Assembly (NCBI GenBank): GCA_944324135.1
Contig: CALUVE010000018.1
Span: forward strand, 1 to 42,702
Length of the DNA stretch: 42,702 nt
Source: Candidatus Gastranaerophilales bacterium
GTDB taxonomy: Bacteria; Cyanobacteriota; Vampirovibrionia; Gastranaerophilales; Gastranaerophilaceae
Direction: 5' to 3'
In this document: positions 8,608-15,723 of the stretch, one piece after another
Layout: each line of letters begins with the position of its first letter
Position numbering within the stretch: the stretch's first letter is position 1
Translations under genes and position numbers: made by a program
The notes under the pieces: generated by a model
Database searches by the model: none
Told to the model about the DNA's origin: nothing
Seen by the model: the letters and a program-made list of their open reading frames with translations, nothing else

Positions 8608-9620
8608 ACCGGCTCTCCGGTGATTGTATTGTACAAATTTTCTATCAAATTTTTGTCATAACAGGATTTTTTGTTTTCAGGAATTTTCTTTAAAATTTTA
8701 TCAATTGTTTCAAAAGCCAAATTTTTTTCTATTAGAAAAGATGCATAATTTGGATGGCAGAAATTTTGCGCTGCCATATAATATGGAACACTGTATCCCC
8801 AAGGTTTTTCTTCAAAAAACTTGTTTATGATGTTATGGATTAAAGATAAAACCGGTACAAGGTTATAATGTTTTTTTTGATGTTCATTCAAGTAATTTAT
8901 TAAAAATTCCGTTTTAATATTACCTGCACCTCGTCCCATTCCAAATAAACTTGAATCAATAATTATGTCACGCGTACTTTTTATTTTTATTAATTCAAGC
9001 GCATTTGTAAACGAAAGCTGTAGGTTGTTGTGAGAATGAAAGCATAGAGTAATATTTTGATTTAGCTTGTTGTCAGCAAGTTCAAAAAGTTCTCGTGCAT
9101 TATTTTTATGCATAATTCCCATTGAATCAACGATTGAAAAAGCATAAGGATTTATCTCATTTACCTGTTCAATTACATTTGTAAATTCTTCTTTTGTATA
9201 TTGATTTATAAAAGTCGGATTAATAAAAATATTGTATCCTTTTGCCTGTATTTTTGCGGCCGCTGTCAGTGCTTCTGTCAGATGTTTTTTTTTGAAAATA
9301 ATCCTGAATCCGAATATAGATTTTTCATTTTTATCGGAAAGTTTTGTAAAGTCAAATTCCCCGTAGTCTATCATTGCAACAAGTTTTTCCCGTGGTATAT
9401 CTGCCGGTATGGCTGATGTTAAATTTTCTTGTAGGTTATACAAACTTTTATTGATGTTATAGTCTGTGTCTTTCATAAAACCACATTCTATAAAGTCAAT
9501 TTCAGCACGATTAAGTCCGCTGACAATATCACGTATATTATCAATCCCAAAATTCCAGTCATTCACATACCCGCCGTCACGCAAAGTACAATCAAGTATT
9601 TTTACAGACCTGCTTTTCAT
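8601..9620 (-). CDS. DRE-TIM metallolyase, HMGL/aldolase type
   Basis: 339 residues. LDCTLRDGGYVNDW (9-22) has the R-D-G of DRE-TIM metallolyases, DSMG (165-168) the strand-5 motif, and FHSHNN (H195, H197) the divalent-metal ligands. The closest characterised relatives by motif are 4-hydroxy-2-oxovalerate aldolases and aldolase-like proteins found in surface-polysaccharide loci. It lacks the features of isopropylmalate or citramalate synthases (no LeuA regulatory domain, short length). The reaction is probably an aldol cleavage or condensation with pyruvate, substrate unknown. There is no Shine-Dalgarno; an extended -10 abuts the ATG. Overlaps the YkgJ gene at its end. Confidence 0.82.
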   Translation of the reverse strand: MKSRSVKILDCTLRDGGYVNDWNFGIDNIRDIVSGLNRAEIDFIECGFMKDTDYNINKSLYNLQENLTSAIPADIPREKLVAMIDYGEFDFTKLSDKNEKSIFGFRIIFKKKHLTEALTAAAKIQAKGYNIFINPTFINQYTKEEFTNVIEQVNEINPYAFSIVDSMGIMHKNNARELFELADNKLNQNITLCFHSHNNLQLSFTNALELIKIKSTRDIIIDSSLFGMGRGAGNIKTEFLINYLNEHQKKHYNLVPVLSLIHNIINKFFEEKPWGYSVPYYMAAQNFCHPNYASFLIEKNLAFETIDKILKKIPENKKSCYDKNLIENLYNTITGEPVC

Positions 9621-9626
9621 AGCAAA

Positions 9627-9635
9627 AATATATCA
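9627..9635 (-). promoter_or_regulatory. Extended -10 (TGATATATT) six bases before the aldolase ATG
   Basis: TGn-TATATT on the minus strand with exactly six bases between the hexamer and ATG 9620. Transcription would begin on or next to the A of the ATG, so the aldolase mRNA should be leaderless. No -35 match and no Shine-Dalgarno are visible. Confidence 0.55.
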
Positions 9636-9652
9636 TAAAAAAGCTCTGTTCA

Positions 9653-9661
9653 TGATATAAT
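9653..9661 (+). promoter_or_regulatory. Extended -10 (TGATATAAT) of the nitrilase gene
   Basis: TGn-TATAAT on the plus strand, predicting a start near 9668 and a leader of about 18 bases that includes AGGAGG (9673-9678). It is divergent from the extended -10 of the aldolase gene, with only about 20 bases between the two hexamers. Confidence 0.6.
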
Positions 9662-9685
9662 TTCTAAAAAACAGGAGGTTTTCCG

Positions 9686-10489
9686 ATGGCTGGTATTTTA
9701 TCTCTGCAATACAAACAAGTTCCGGGGAATAAAAAAGAGAATATCTTAAAAGTTACTGATATGCTCTCTGCTAATACTGATAAAGTTTTGGATTTAGTTG
9801 TTCTGCCGGAGTTCTTTTCAACAGGTATTTGTGATGAAATGTATACAACACCTGAAAACTCCGACGGCGGTGAAACGGTTAAGGCTGTCTCTATGCTCGC
9901 AAAAAAATACAAGACTAATATTATCTCCGGTACTGTTATAGAAAAAGATGGTGACAAACTTTATAACACAATGTATGTTCTGGATAGAGAAGGTAAGATA
10001 ATCGGAAAGTATAGAAAAATTCACCTGTTTGCCTATATGGGCGGTACAGAAGATAAAGCTCTCACTCCGGGTGATAGGGAAGTTATTATAGATTTGGATT
10101 TTGCCCGTGTTGGATTGAGTATATGTTTTGATATCCGATATCCTCTCCATCATAGAAAACTTGCGCAAAGTGGTGCAGAAATTATTGTGTCGCCGTCGGC
10201 ATTCAGCTATCCTGCCAGTTTAAGCGATGAGGACAAAACTGCTTTTGTGAACACTTGGCGCGCTTTGAATGTTACAAGAGCTACAGAAAATCTTGTCTAT
10301 TTTATTTCATCAAATCTTTTCGGGAAAAGTTATCCGTATCTTTATTCAATCGGTAATTCCATGATTACTGACCCGTGGGGGCGCGTTCTTGCTGATGCGA
10401 AAGAGGAAGAGACTGCAATTTATGCGGATATTTCACTTGCCGCAGGAAAAGAAATAAGAAAAGTTTACCCTGCCTGTCATATTTCTTAA
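9686..10489 (+). CDS. Carbon-nitrogen hydrolase (nitrilase superfamily, amidase)
   Basis: 267 residues, typical size. The catalytic triad is in place: E42 in VVLPEFFSTG, K111 in GKYRKIHLF and C147 in GLSICFDIRYP. The alpha-beta-beta-alpha sandwich should hydrolyse an amide. The pattern fits the omega-amidase / YafV-Nit2-like branch acting on alpha-keto acid amides, but substrate cannot be fixed from motifs. AGGAGG seven bases upstream of the ATG gives a firm start. It is monocistronic, divergent from the aldolase operon and followed by a 60-base gap. Confidence 0.9.
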   Translation: MAGILSLQYKQVPGNKKENILKVTDMLSANTDKVLDLVVLPEFFSTGICDEMYTTPENSDGGETVKAVSMLAKKYKTNIISGTVIEKDGDKLYNTMYVLDREGKIIGKYRKIHLFAYMGGTEDKALTPGDREVIIDLDFARVGLSICFDIRYPLHHRKLAQSGAEIIVSPSAFSYPASLSDEDKTAFVNTWRALNVTRATENLVYFISSNLFGKSYPYLYSIGNSMITDPWGRVLADAKEEETAIYADISLAAGKEIRKVYPACHIS

Positions 10490-10549
10490 TAATTTCTAAA
10501 GTTTTTTCTGTTTTATACCGTAAACACAATTGTGAAAGGGTTTATGTAA

Positions 10550-11353
10550 ATGTTTAGAATAGAAAAGACAGAAAATGTGTCATTTGGCAAAACTGATCCT
10601 CCGGTTTCAGCCGGCGGTAAAAAAAGTACAGGTTTATCTGCTAGTGAAGAAGCCGCTTTGCAGGGCGGTTTGCAAGGCGCGGCAGAAGAGTCGGAGGTAA
10701 TTAAAGGATGCGGTGTTGAAAAACATAGCGAATCCGCAGCAAAGCCGGAAGATACTACAGCAAAAGAAGTTAAAAAGCTGAAAGATATGTGGTCGCCTGT
10801 TGCAAAAGGGATTTCTGACGATTTTTATAAACAAATTGTAGAAATTGCACAAAGAGTAAAATGTGACCCTGTTTATTTGTCAATAGTTCTCTATCAGGAG
10901 TCAAAATTTAATCCGCGTGCAAAAAAAGGTATGTATCACGGTCTTGGACAAATGACTCAGATTTCTCTTACAGACAGTTTGCAAAATGTTAAACGAAAAA
11001 AATTGGATATAGATGTTAACACATCAATGTCTATCAATCGTTTTGCGCAATTATCAAGAGAAAATCAGCTTCCGTACATAGAGGCTTATATAGTAAATGC
11101 TAAACGGCTTGCGGGCATAGGTCCAAATGAAAAACTTGAGCCCGGGGAATTGTACGCATTGTTTTTCCTGCCCGGATATGCGAACAAATCAGTGCTGGCA
11201 TCAAAAACTAACCCTAAAACTGCAAAGTATTACCGTTCCAACAGGCCATTTGATATGAATAAAGACGGAAAAATTACGCAGGCTGAATTAAAGAAATTTT
11301 TAGATGACAGGGCAGATGCCTGGGGAATTAAACGGCCCGATGAGACTTCTTAG
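10550..11353 (+). CDS. Lytic-transglycosylase-like protein with C-terminal EF-hand
   Basis: 267 residues. The first 75 are disordered, begin with ENVSFGK (lineage tag) and are Ala/Glu/Lys-rich. Residues about 90-215 look like a goose-type lysozyme / SLT fold: YQESKFNPRAKKG has the candidate catalytic E117, and GLGQM (131-135) matches the family's G-x-x-Q-M. Residues 235-246 (D-M-N-K-D-G-K-I-T-Q-A-E) are a textbook EF-hand loop with all calcium ligands. Such proteins cut peptidoglycan glycan strands, but this one has no hydrophobic signal peptide, so how or whether it reaches the wall is unclear. AAGGG precedes the ATG. Its end overlaps the convergent CDF gene by 26 bases. Confidence 0.75.
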   Translation: MFRIEKTENVSFGKTDPPVSAGGKKSTGLSASEEAALQGGLQGAAEESEVIKGCGVEKHSESAAKPEDTTAKEVKKLKDMWSPVAKGISDDFYKQIVEIAQRVKCDPVYLSIVLYQESKFNPRAKKGMYHGLGQMTQISLTDSLQNVKRKKLDIDVNTSMSINRFAQLSRENQLPYIEAYIVNAKRLAGIGPNEKLEPGELYALFFLPGYANKSVLASKTNPKTAKYYRSNRPFDMNKDGKITQAELKKFLDDRADAWGIKRPDETS

Positions 11354-12245
11354 AGCATCTGTGGCAGTAAGCCTCGGGTTCGGCGTGGATAAATACAACT
11401 GTGTTGCCGCCGAGTTTTGAGTCAATGGCATCTTCAATTTCATCACAAATTCTGTGGCAGTCATAGATTTTTATATCATTATGAAAGAACAAAGTTAATT
11501 CAATATTTTTTTTAGGTCCTGCTCTGCGGGACTTCAAATTTTTATAGCCGGCAATTTTTTTCAACTTAATAAATTCATCAAGAACCATTTCTATGGTTCT
11601 AACGGTTTCTTCGGGCAACGAGCCGTCAAGAAGATTGTTCAGTGCTTTTTTTGTTATAAAGAAACCGGTTCTCATAATAAATGCCGCAACAAGGATTGCA
11701 ATTACAGCATCTAAGATATGCAGCCCCGTAAATTTAATCAAGACCAATCCGCCAAGTACACCGAGGGAAGAAAGAATATCGGTATTGAGGTGCTCGGCAT
11801 CCGCAAGAAGTGAAAGAGAATCAGATTTTTTTGCAACGTGGAATAAATATTTGCTAACCAGAAAGTTTGCAACAACAGCTGCAATCATAACGATTATACC
11901 AGGGAGTGTTTCAATTTCTGCGACGGTATTCATATATAATTTTTGTACAGCCTCATAGATGATATAAATAGCGGCAAGGACAATCAAAATCCCTTCCAAA
12001 AAACCTGACATATCTTCATATTTTCCGTGACCGTAAGGATGGTCGCTGTCTGCCGGTCGGGCAGACTTCATAACGGAAAAGAAAGTCAGAAATGACGCAA
12101 GTAAATCACTCATGGAATGAATCGCTTCAGAAATTACACTTATACTCCCTGAGATAAATCCGGCGATTAGTTTCAGAACTATTATGGTTGTATTTGATAC
12201 TATGGAAAGTCCTGCTGCTAATTTTTTTTCTGTTTCTATATTCAT
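11328..12245 (-). CDS. Cation diffusion facilitator (CDF) metal exporter
   Basis: 305 residues, six membrane spans then a cytoplasmic domain, as in FieF/YiiP. The transport site motifs are present: HSMSD (H43, D47) in span 2 and HLNTD (H152, D156) in span 5, with the HPYGHGKYE loop at 69-77. H-x-x-x-D in span 2 instead of D-x-x-x-D points to zinc selectivity over iron in studied members, but this is an inference. The C-terminal tail AYCHRCSKKSH may add a metal site. It should export Zn2+ or Mn2+/Fe2+ in exchange for protons. Its ATG overlaps the stop of the AlkD-like gene (ATGA), so the two are co-translated. Confidence 0.93.
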   Translation of the reverse strand: MNIETEKKLAAGLSIVSNTTIIVLKLIAGFISGSISVISEAIHSMSDLLASFLTFFSVMKSARPADSDHPYGHGKYEDMSGFLEGILIVLAAIYIIYEAVQKLYMNTVAEIETLPGIIVMIAAVVANFLVSKYLFHVAKKSDSLSLLADAEHLNTDILSSLGVLGGLVLIKFTGLHILDAVIAILVAAFIMRTGFFITKKALNNLLDGSLPEETVRTIEMVLDEFIKLKKIAGYKNLKSRRAGPKKNIELTLFFHNDIKIYDCHRICDEIEDAIDSKLGGNTVVFIHAEPEAYCHRCSKKSHRAV

Positions 12246-12934
12246 TTTGTTATCCTGCGTTTCATTTTTTTCAAAGTCTCTTTTGTTGGTTTATCTATCC
12301 TGTAGGATTCTATTATTTTTTGGATTGATTTGTTGAAAGTCCAGTCGTCCAGTTTACAGTTTTTTAAGAATTTGTGTGTTTTTTCAGGGAATTTTATATA
12401 ACAAATTGACACAGCCCAGGCAACACCCATTTTTACATAATATCCCTCATGCCTGATATTTTCTAATAAGTTCAGGATTTCGTCAAGGTAATCTTCTTCT
12501 ATAAAGAATGACAAAAGCATTACAACTCCGAATCGGATGTCATAATCTCTTTTGGATTTCAAATACGGTTTTAGAAATTCCCACACAAGTTCTTTGTTAT
12601 TTTTGGTGAATTTGAGACTGTTGCAGAAAGTATCACACACTGCCCAGTTCGTGATTTGCGGAACAAAGTTTTTTACATATTCAAGAATTTTTTCCGGCTT
12701 ATCTTTGATTAATCCGATAAGTATTCCGCGGAGCATTGTTTCTTCCATAAATTCGCTCTCAGCGGAGTTTACAAATTCCTGCCAGTTTCCGTTTTTGTAT
12801 ATTTCTTTTGCAATTTTGCGTAAAGCGGGAAGTCTGACCCCGAGAATATTATGAACATCCGGGATAATTCCCGAGGAAAATTCACGGTAATTTTCCTCAG
12901 CCTGTTCCAGTAACATTTTCTTTATTGTATTCAT
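12242..12934 (-). CDS. AlkD-like DNA alkylation repair protein
   Basis: 230 residues of helical HEAT-like repeats: LGVRLPALRKIAKEIYKNGNW near 30-50, MEETMLRGILIGLI, NWAVCDTFCNSL and VKMGVAWAVSICYIKFPE. This is the AlkD family (PF08713), whose glycosylases remove bulky or cationic N3/N7-alkylated bases without base flipping. NWAVCDTFC contains the D of the family's W-x-x-x-D catalytic segment. Many family members have no tested glycosylase activity, so enzymatic function is likely but not certain. GGAG upstream of the ATG. Forms an operon with the CDF exporter (4-base overlap) and lies 23 bases after ispF. Confidence 0.88.
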   Translation of the reverse strand: MNTIKKMLLEQAEENYREFSSGIIPDVHNILGVRLPALRKIAKEIYKNGNWQEFVNSAESEFMEETMLRGILIGLIKDKPEKILEYVKNFVPQITNWAVCDTFCNSLKFTKNNKELVWEFLKPYLKSKRDYDIRFGVVMLLSFFIEEDYLDEILNLLENIRHEGYYVKMGVAWAVSICYIKFPEKTHKFLKNCKLDDWTFNKSIQKIIESYRIDKPTKETLKKMKRRITK

Positions 12935-12957
12935 AAATTCTCCGGCATAAATATAGG

Positions 12958-13440
12958 TTAAGCTTCTTTTTTCTTCAGCATAACCACAGAGTGTGCTTCT
13001 ATTGCAAGTTTTTGTCCGACGGCGTCCATTTTTTCATTGGTTTTGGCTTTTATAGACAAATCTTCATAAGATATTTCAAGAATTTTGCACAGAATTTCTT
13101 TCATCTTCGGTATATAAGGCATCATTTTAGGCTCTTGAGCGATAATATTGCTGTCAATATTATTTATGGTATACCCTTTTTCTTTTATTTTTGAATAAAC
13201 TTTTTTTAACAGGACAGTGCTATCCGCATTTTTATATTTTTTGTCAGTGTCAGGAAAGAGTGTGCCGATATCTGTCAGCGCCAGAGCGCCAAGCATTCCG
13301 TCTATTATGGCGTGGATTAGTACATCTGCATCAGAATGTCCGAGCAATCCTTTTTCGTGGGTAATTTTTACCCCTCCGATAATCAAATCTCTACCGGTGG
13401 TCAGCTGGTGTATATCGTATCCCAATCCTATTCTGTACAT
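12958..13440 (-). CDS. ispF: 2-C-methyl-D-erythritol 2,4-cyclodiphosphate synthase
   Basis: 160 residues, usual length. It forms ME-cyclodiphosphate with release of CMP in the MEP isoprenoid pathway as a homotrimer. Zinc ligands D9, H11 (GYDIHQL) and H43 (DVLIHAIIDG) are present, as are GHSDADV and the CDP-binding AKTNEKMDAVGQ near the end. AAGGAG seven bases before the ATG. No ispD is fused or adjacent. The neighbouring AlkD-like and CDF genes are probably in the same transcript. Confidence 0.97.
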   Translation of the reverse strand: MYRIGLGYDIHQLTTGRDLIIGGVKITHEKGLLGHSDADVLIHAIIDGMLGALALTDIGTLFPDTDKKYKNADSTVLLKKVYSKIKEKGYTINNIDSNIIAQEPKMMPYIPKMKEILCKILEISYEDLSIKAKTNEKMDAVGQKLAIEAHSVVMLKKKEA

Positions 13441-13494
13441 AATTTCTCCTTAACTTATACCCAATTATAGCATATTTTAAAGAGAACGCACAGT

Positions 13495-14115
13495 TTATTT
13501 ATGCTGGAATTGTAAAAGTTTTAAACCGCGTTTTTGTTTTTCGTGTTCAATGTCAGGGAGTTCATAACACTGAATGCATCTTGCTTCGTACGTTTCGTCT
13601 CCCCCAATCATAATGAGCGGCGAATTTTTATCTGCAGGTTTGCCGTCAATTAATCTTTGTGTTCTTGTCGCGTGATCGCAGCCGCATTTCATGCATACTG
13701 CGTGTAACTTGTCTACTTTTGTCGCAATACACATAAGTTCCGGCATGCTGCCGAACGGTTCTGCTTTGAAGTCAAGTTCCAGACCGGTGCCGATAACTTT
13801 TTTCCCCTCTTCCATCAGCTTTGTGATGACTTTTACAATATTGGAATCAAAAAATTGAAGTTCATCTATTGCAACAACTTCATCTTCAGGTTTTACAATA
13901 CTCATAATTTGTATTGCGTGCTTAACTTTGATAGCATCAAGCCACAGTCCGTTTCTGGATTCTATATAATCCCCTTTTGCTCTCGTATCAATATCAGGAG
14001 AAATAACTTTTACTTTTTTCTTGGCAATAATACAGCGTCTGATACGTCTCAAAAGTTCTTCTGTTTTTCCGCAGCTCATCGGACCTGTTATTATCTCAAA
14101 ACTATAACCTTGCAT
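13495..14115 (-). CDS. tdk: Thymidine kinase (type II)
   Basis: 206 residues. P-loop GPMSCGKT (11-18), the Walker B/catalytic segment AIDELQFFD and the four-Cys zinc site (VCMKCGC and ARCIQC) are all present, as is the dNTP-binding region near the end. It phosphorylates thymidine to dTMP in the salvage pathway and is normally feedback-inhibited by dTTP. GAGGAG six bases before the ATG. Gap of 54 bases to ispF; probably separately transcribed. Confidence 0.96.
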   Translation of the reverse strand: MQGYSFEIITGPMSCGKTEELLRRIRRCIIAKKKVKVISPDIDTRAKGDYIESRNGLWLDAIKVKHAIQIMSIVKPEDEVVAIDELQFFDSNIVKVITKLMEEGKKVIGTGLELDFKAEPFGSMPELMCIATKVDKLHAVCMKCGCDHATRTQRLIDGKPADKNSPLIMIGGDETYEARCIQCYELPDIEHEKQKRGLKLLQFQHK

Positions 14116-14230
14116 TATTTCTCCTCTTTCCCCAGTCTGATAAAATATATTGTTCTTCTTACACTTTTCATTATACGCTGTGGATTTTGTTTTGAGAAGT
14201 GAACGTAAAAAAATGTTACGGCAATATACA

Positions 14231-14275
14231 AAAAAACTTTCGCTGATGTGTGAATTAACTTCAGCGAAAGTTTTT
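14231..14275 (-). terminator. Rho-independent terminator of pgi
   Basis: The arms AAAAACTTTCGCTGA and TCAGCGAAAGTTTTT form a 15-bp stem around a 14-base loop, just beyond the pgi stop (14298). Read on the minus strand the stem is followed by a T-run. The A/T ends make it potentially bidirectional, serving the divergent side as well. Confidence 0.85.
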
Positions 14276-14297
14276 AGGCTTTTATATTGGTTTGTTG

Positions 14298-15614
14298 TTA
14301 TTTAGAAATTCTTCCCGGGACAACTACTCCGCCTTTGAGATTCTTTTTGTAGAATTCAACGTGCGGTTGGAGTACGCTGTCAAGAACTTCAGGGAATGCA
14401 ATTCCTTTTACAGTCTTTTCAATAATTTCCTGATAAACTGTTGCGTATGCTCTCAATTGAGTCATTGCACCTGCTGCTTTTGGAGTCAAGCCCATACCTT
14501 TTGTGTTAACTTCTTCGTTAAAGAAATTACCTGTGCTGATATAGGATTTGTCAAGAGCGCCGATATAGGCTTCAGCATTTTCTCTGCAAACGCCGTTATC
14601 TTTCGGAACTGTGAGAGCAAATGCGAATTTGTTTGCAGGGTTAAAGTGTGCTTCTGCGCTGTGGTGCATTGCATCCGGAACTTTTGCTACCTGTTTAAGG
14701 GTGTCTTTTACTGATTCATTTTGCATTTGAGCGTGCCAGTAAACAGTATTTTCAAAGATTGAACCCATATATTGATGAACGGATGCTTCAATTCCGTTTA
14801 ATTTAGCATCTGCCCAGAAAATACCCTCTTTCAGTGCATCGTTTACATTCAAATCAGCTGTGAGTGATAATGCTGACATATCTTGTGCAGCTTGAAGCAT
14901 TTCAATCATATCTTCTTTTTTCATGCCTGCATAAGCAAGTGTGAACAGTGCGTGGTCATCAAAAGCTGAGAATCTGCCGCCTACATCATCGTGGATGTAA
15001 AGATCGCCTAACCAGCCGTTTTCATTAGAAGTTCTGCGAAGTTCACTTTTTTCTGCATTGGCATCTGTTACAGCGATAAAGTGTTTGTTGGCTGATTTTT
15101 TAGCTTCTTCTGCTGTTTGACCTTTAGCTTTGTATGCATCTTCGAGCATTTCCCATACTCTTAAAAATCCGTCTTTTGTTTCAAAAGTTGAGCCTGATTT
15201 TGATGCAATCATAAAGTTTGCAGATGTAACATCGTTGCCTAATTTGTATAAGAAACGTGCAAGACTTGCTGAATCAACATCAGAATAGAATACAACATCT
15301 TCAGAACATATATTCAAGCCGTTGATGCTTAACATATGTTCAACGGTGTGTTTTGAACCGCCTATACCCATTACGCAAAGTCTTGATGCGTTTGTTTGTT
15401 TTTTTAATTTGTCTGCTAAATCATAAAGTTCATTAACTCTTGACAATTGTACCTGCGGGAGGTTAACCCAGTTTAAGAATTGTCCTTTTTGATTTGCGCG
15501 TTTTGAAAATTCATTTACAAAATCTGAAACTTTTGCTTCATATTTTGAAAAATCGACACCTGTAAATTTAACATTGATGTCTGCAATTTTTTTAACCATA
15601 GTTTCGTTTACCAT
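14298..15614 (-). CDS. pgi: Glucose-6-phosphate isomerase
   Basis: 438 residues from the ATG at 15614, selected because GGAAAGG lies just upstream; length and start fit the short Bacillus/Thermotoga-type enzymes. It interconverts glucose 6-phosphate and fructose 6-phosphate in the cytosol. Motifs include VMGIGGSKHTVEH (phosphate binding), SKSGSTFETKDGF (the SKTGTT-type segment), DDVGGRFSAF (the signature DxxGGR) and the catalytic EAHFNPANK region. An in-frame ATG six codons upstream (15632) sits exactly six bases after a TATAAT, so a leaderless product with six additional residues (MKGKDV) is also possible. Followed by a strong terminator. Confidence 0.95.
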   Translation of the reverse strand: MVNETMVKKIADINVKFTGVDFSKYEAKVSDFVNEFSKRANQKGQFLNWVNLPQVQLSRVNELYDLADKLKKQTNASRLCVMGIGGSKHTVEHMLSINGLNICSEDVVFYSDVDSASLARFLYKLGNDVTSANFMIASKSGSTFETKDGFLRVWEMLEDAYKAKGQTAEEAKKSANKHFIAVTDANAEKSELRRTSNENGWLGDLYIHDDVGGRFSAFDDHALFTLAYAGMKKEDMIEMLQAAQDMSALSLTADLNVNDALKEGIFWADAKLNGIEASVHQYMGSIFENTVYWHAQMQNESVKDTLKQVAKVPDAMHHSAEAHFNPANKFAFALTVPKDNGVCRENAEAYIGALDKSYISTGNFFNEEVNTKGMGLTPKAAGAMTQLRAYATVYQEIIEKTVKGIAFPEVLDSVLQPHVEFYKKNLKGGVVVPGRISK

Positions 15615-15638
15615 AACATCCTTTCCTTTCATAGAATT

Positions 15639-15644
15639 ATTATA
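15639..15644 (-). promoter_or_regulatory. pgi -10 element
   Basis: TATAAT on the minus strand, six bases before the ATG at 15632 and 24 bases before the Shine-Dalgarno-led ATG at 15614. Transcription starting at the first ATG would leave an 18-base leader containing GGAAAGG for the second. Both start modes are possible. Confidence 0.5.
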
Positions 15645-15710
15645 AGATAAAAATAGCAAATTGTATAAAAACTGCTCAACCGGATAATAGATGCTGCCTT
15701 TTTTAAATTC

Positions 15711-15716
15711 TATTAT
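15711..15716 (+). promoter_or_regulatory. Candidate -10 of the autotransporter gene
   Basis: TATTAT, seven bases before the ATG at 15724, with no Shine-Dalgarno. It agrees with the start that gives a proper signal peptide and predicts a leaderless mRNA. No -35 match. Confidence 0.4.
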
Positions 15717-15723
15717 CATTTGT

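Noticed and set aside
8601-9620. Isopropylmalate synthase or citramalate synthase
   Set aside because: No LeuA regulatory domain and the motif set (RDGGY, HSHNN) fits the aldolase branch better.
10634-10852. Minus-strand frame with many Cys and Phe
   Set aside because: Shadow of the transglycosylase-like gene; no ribosome site.
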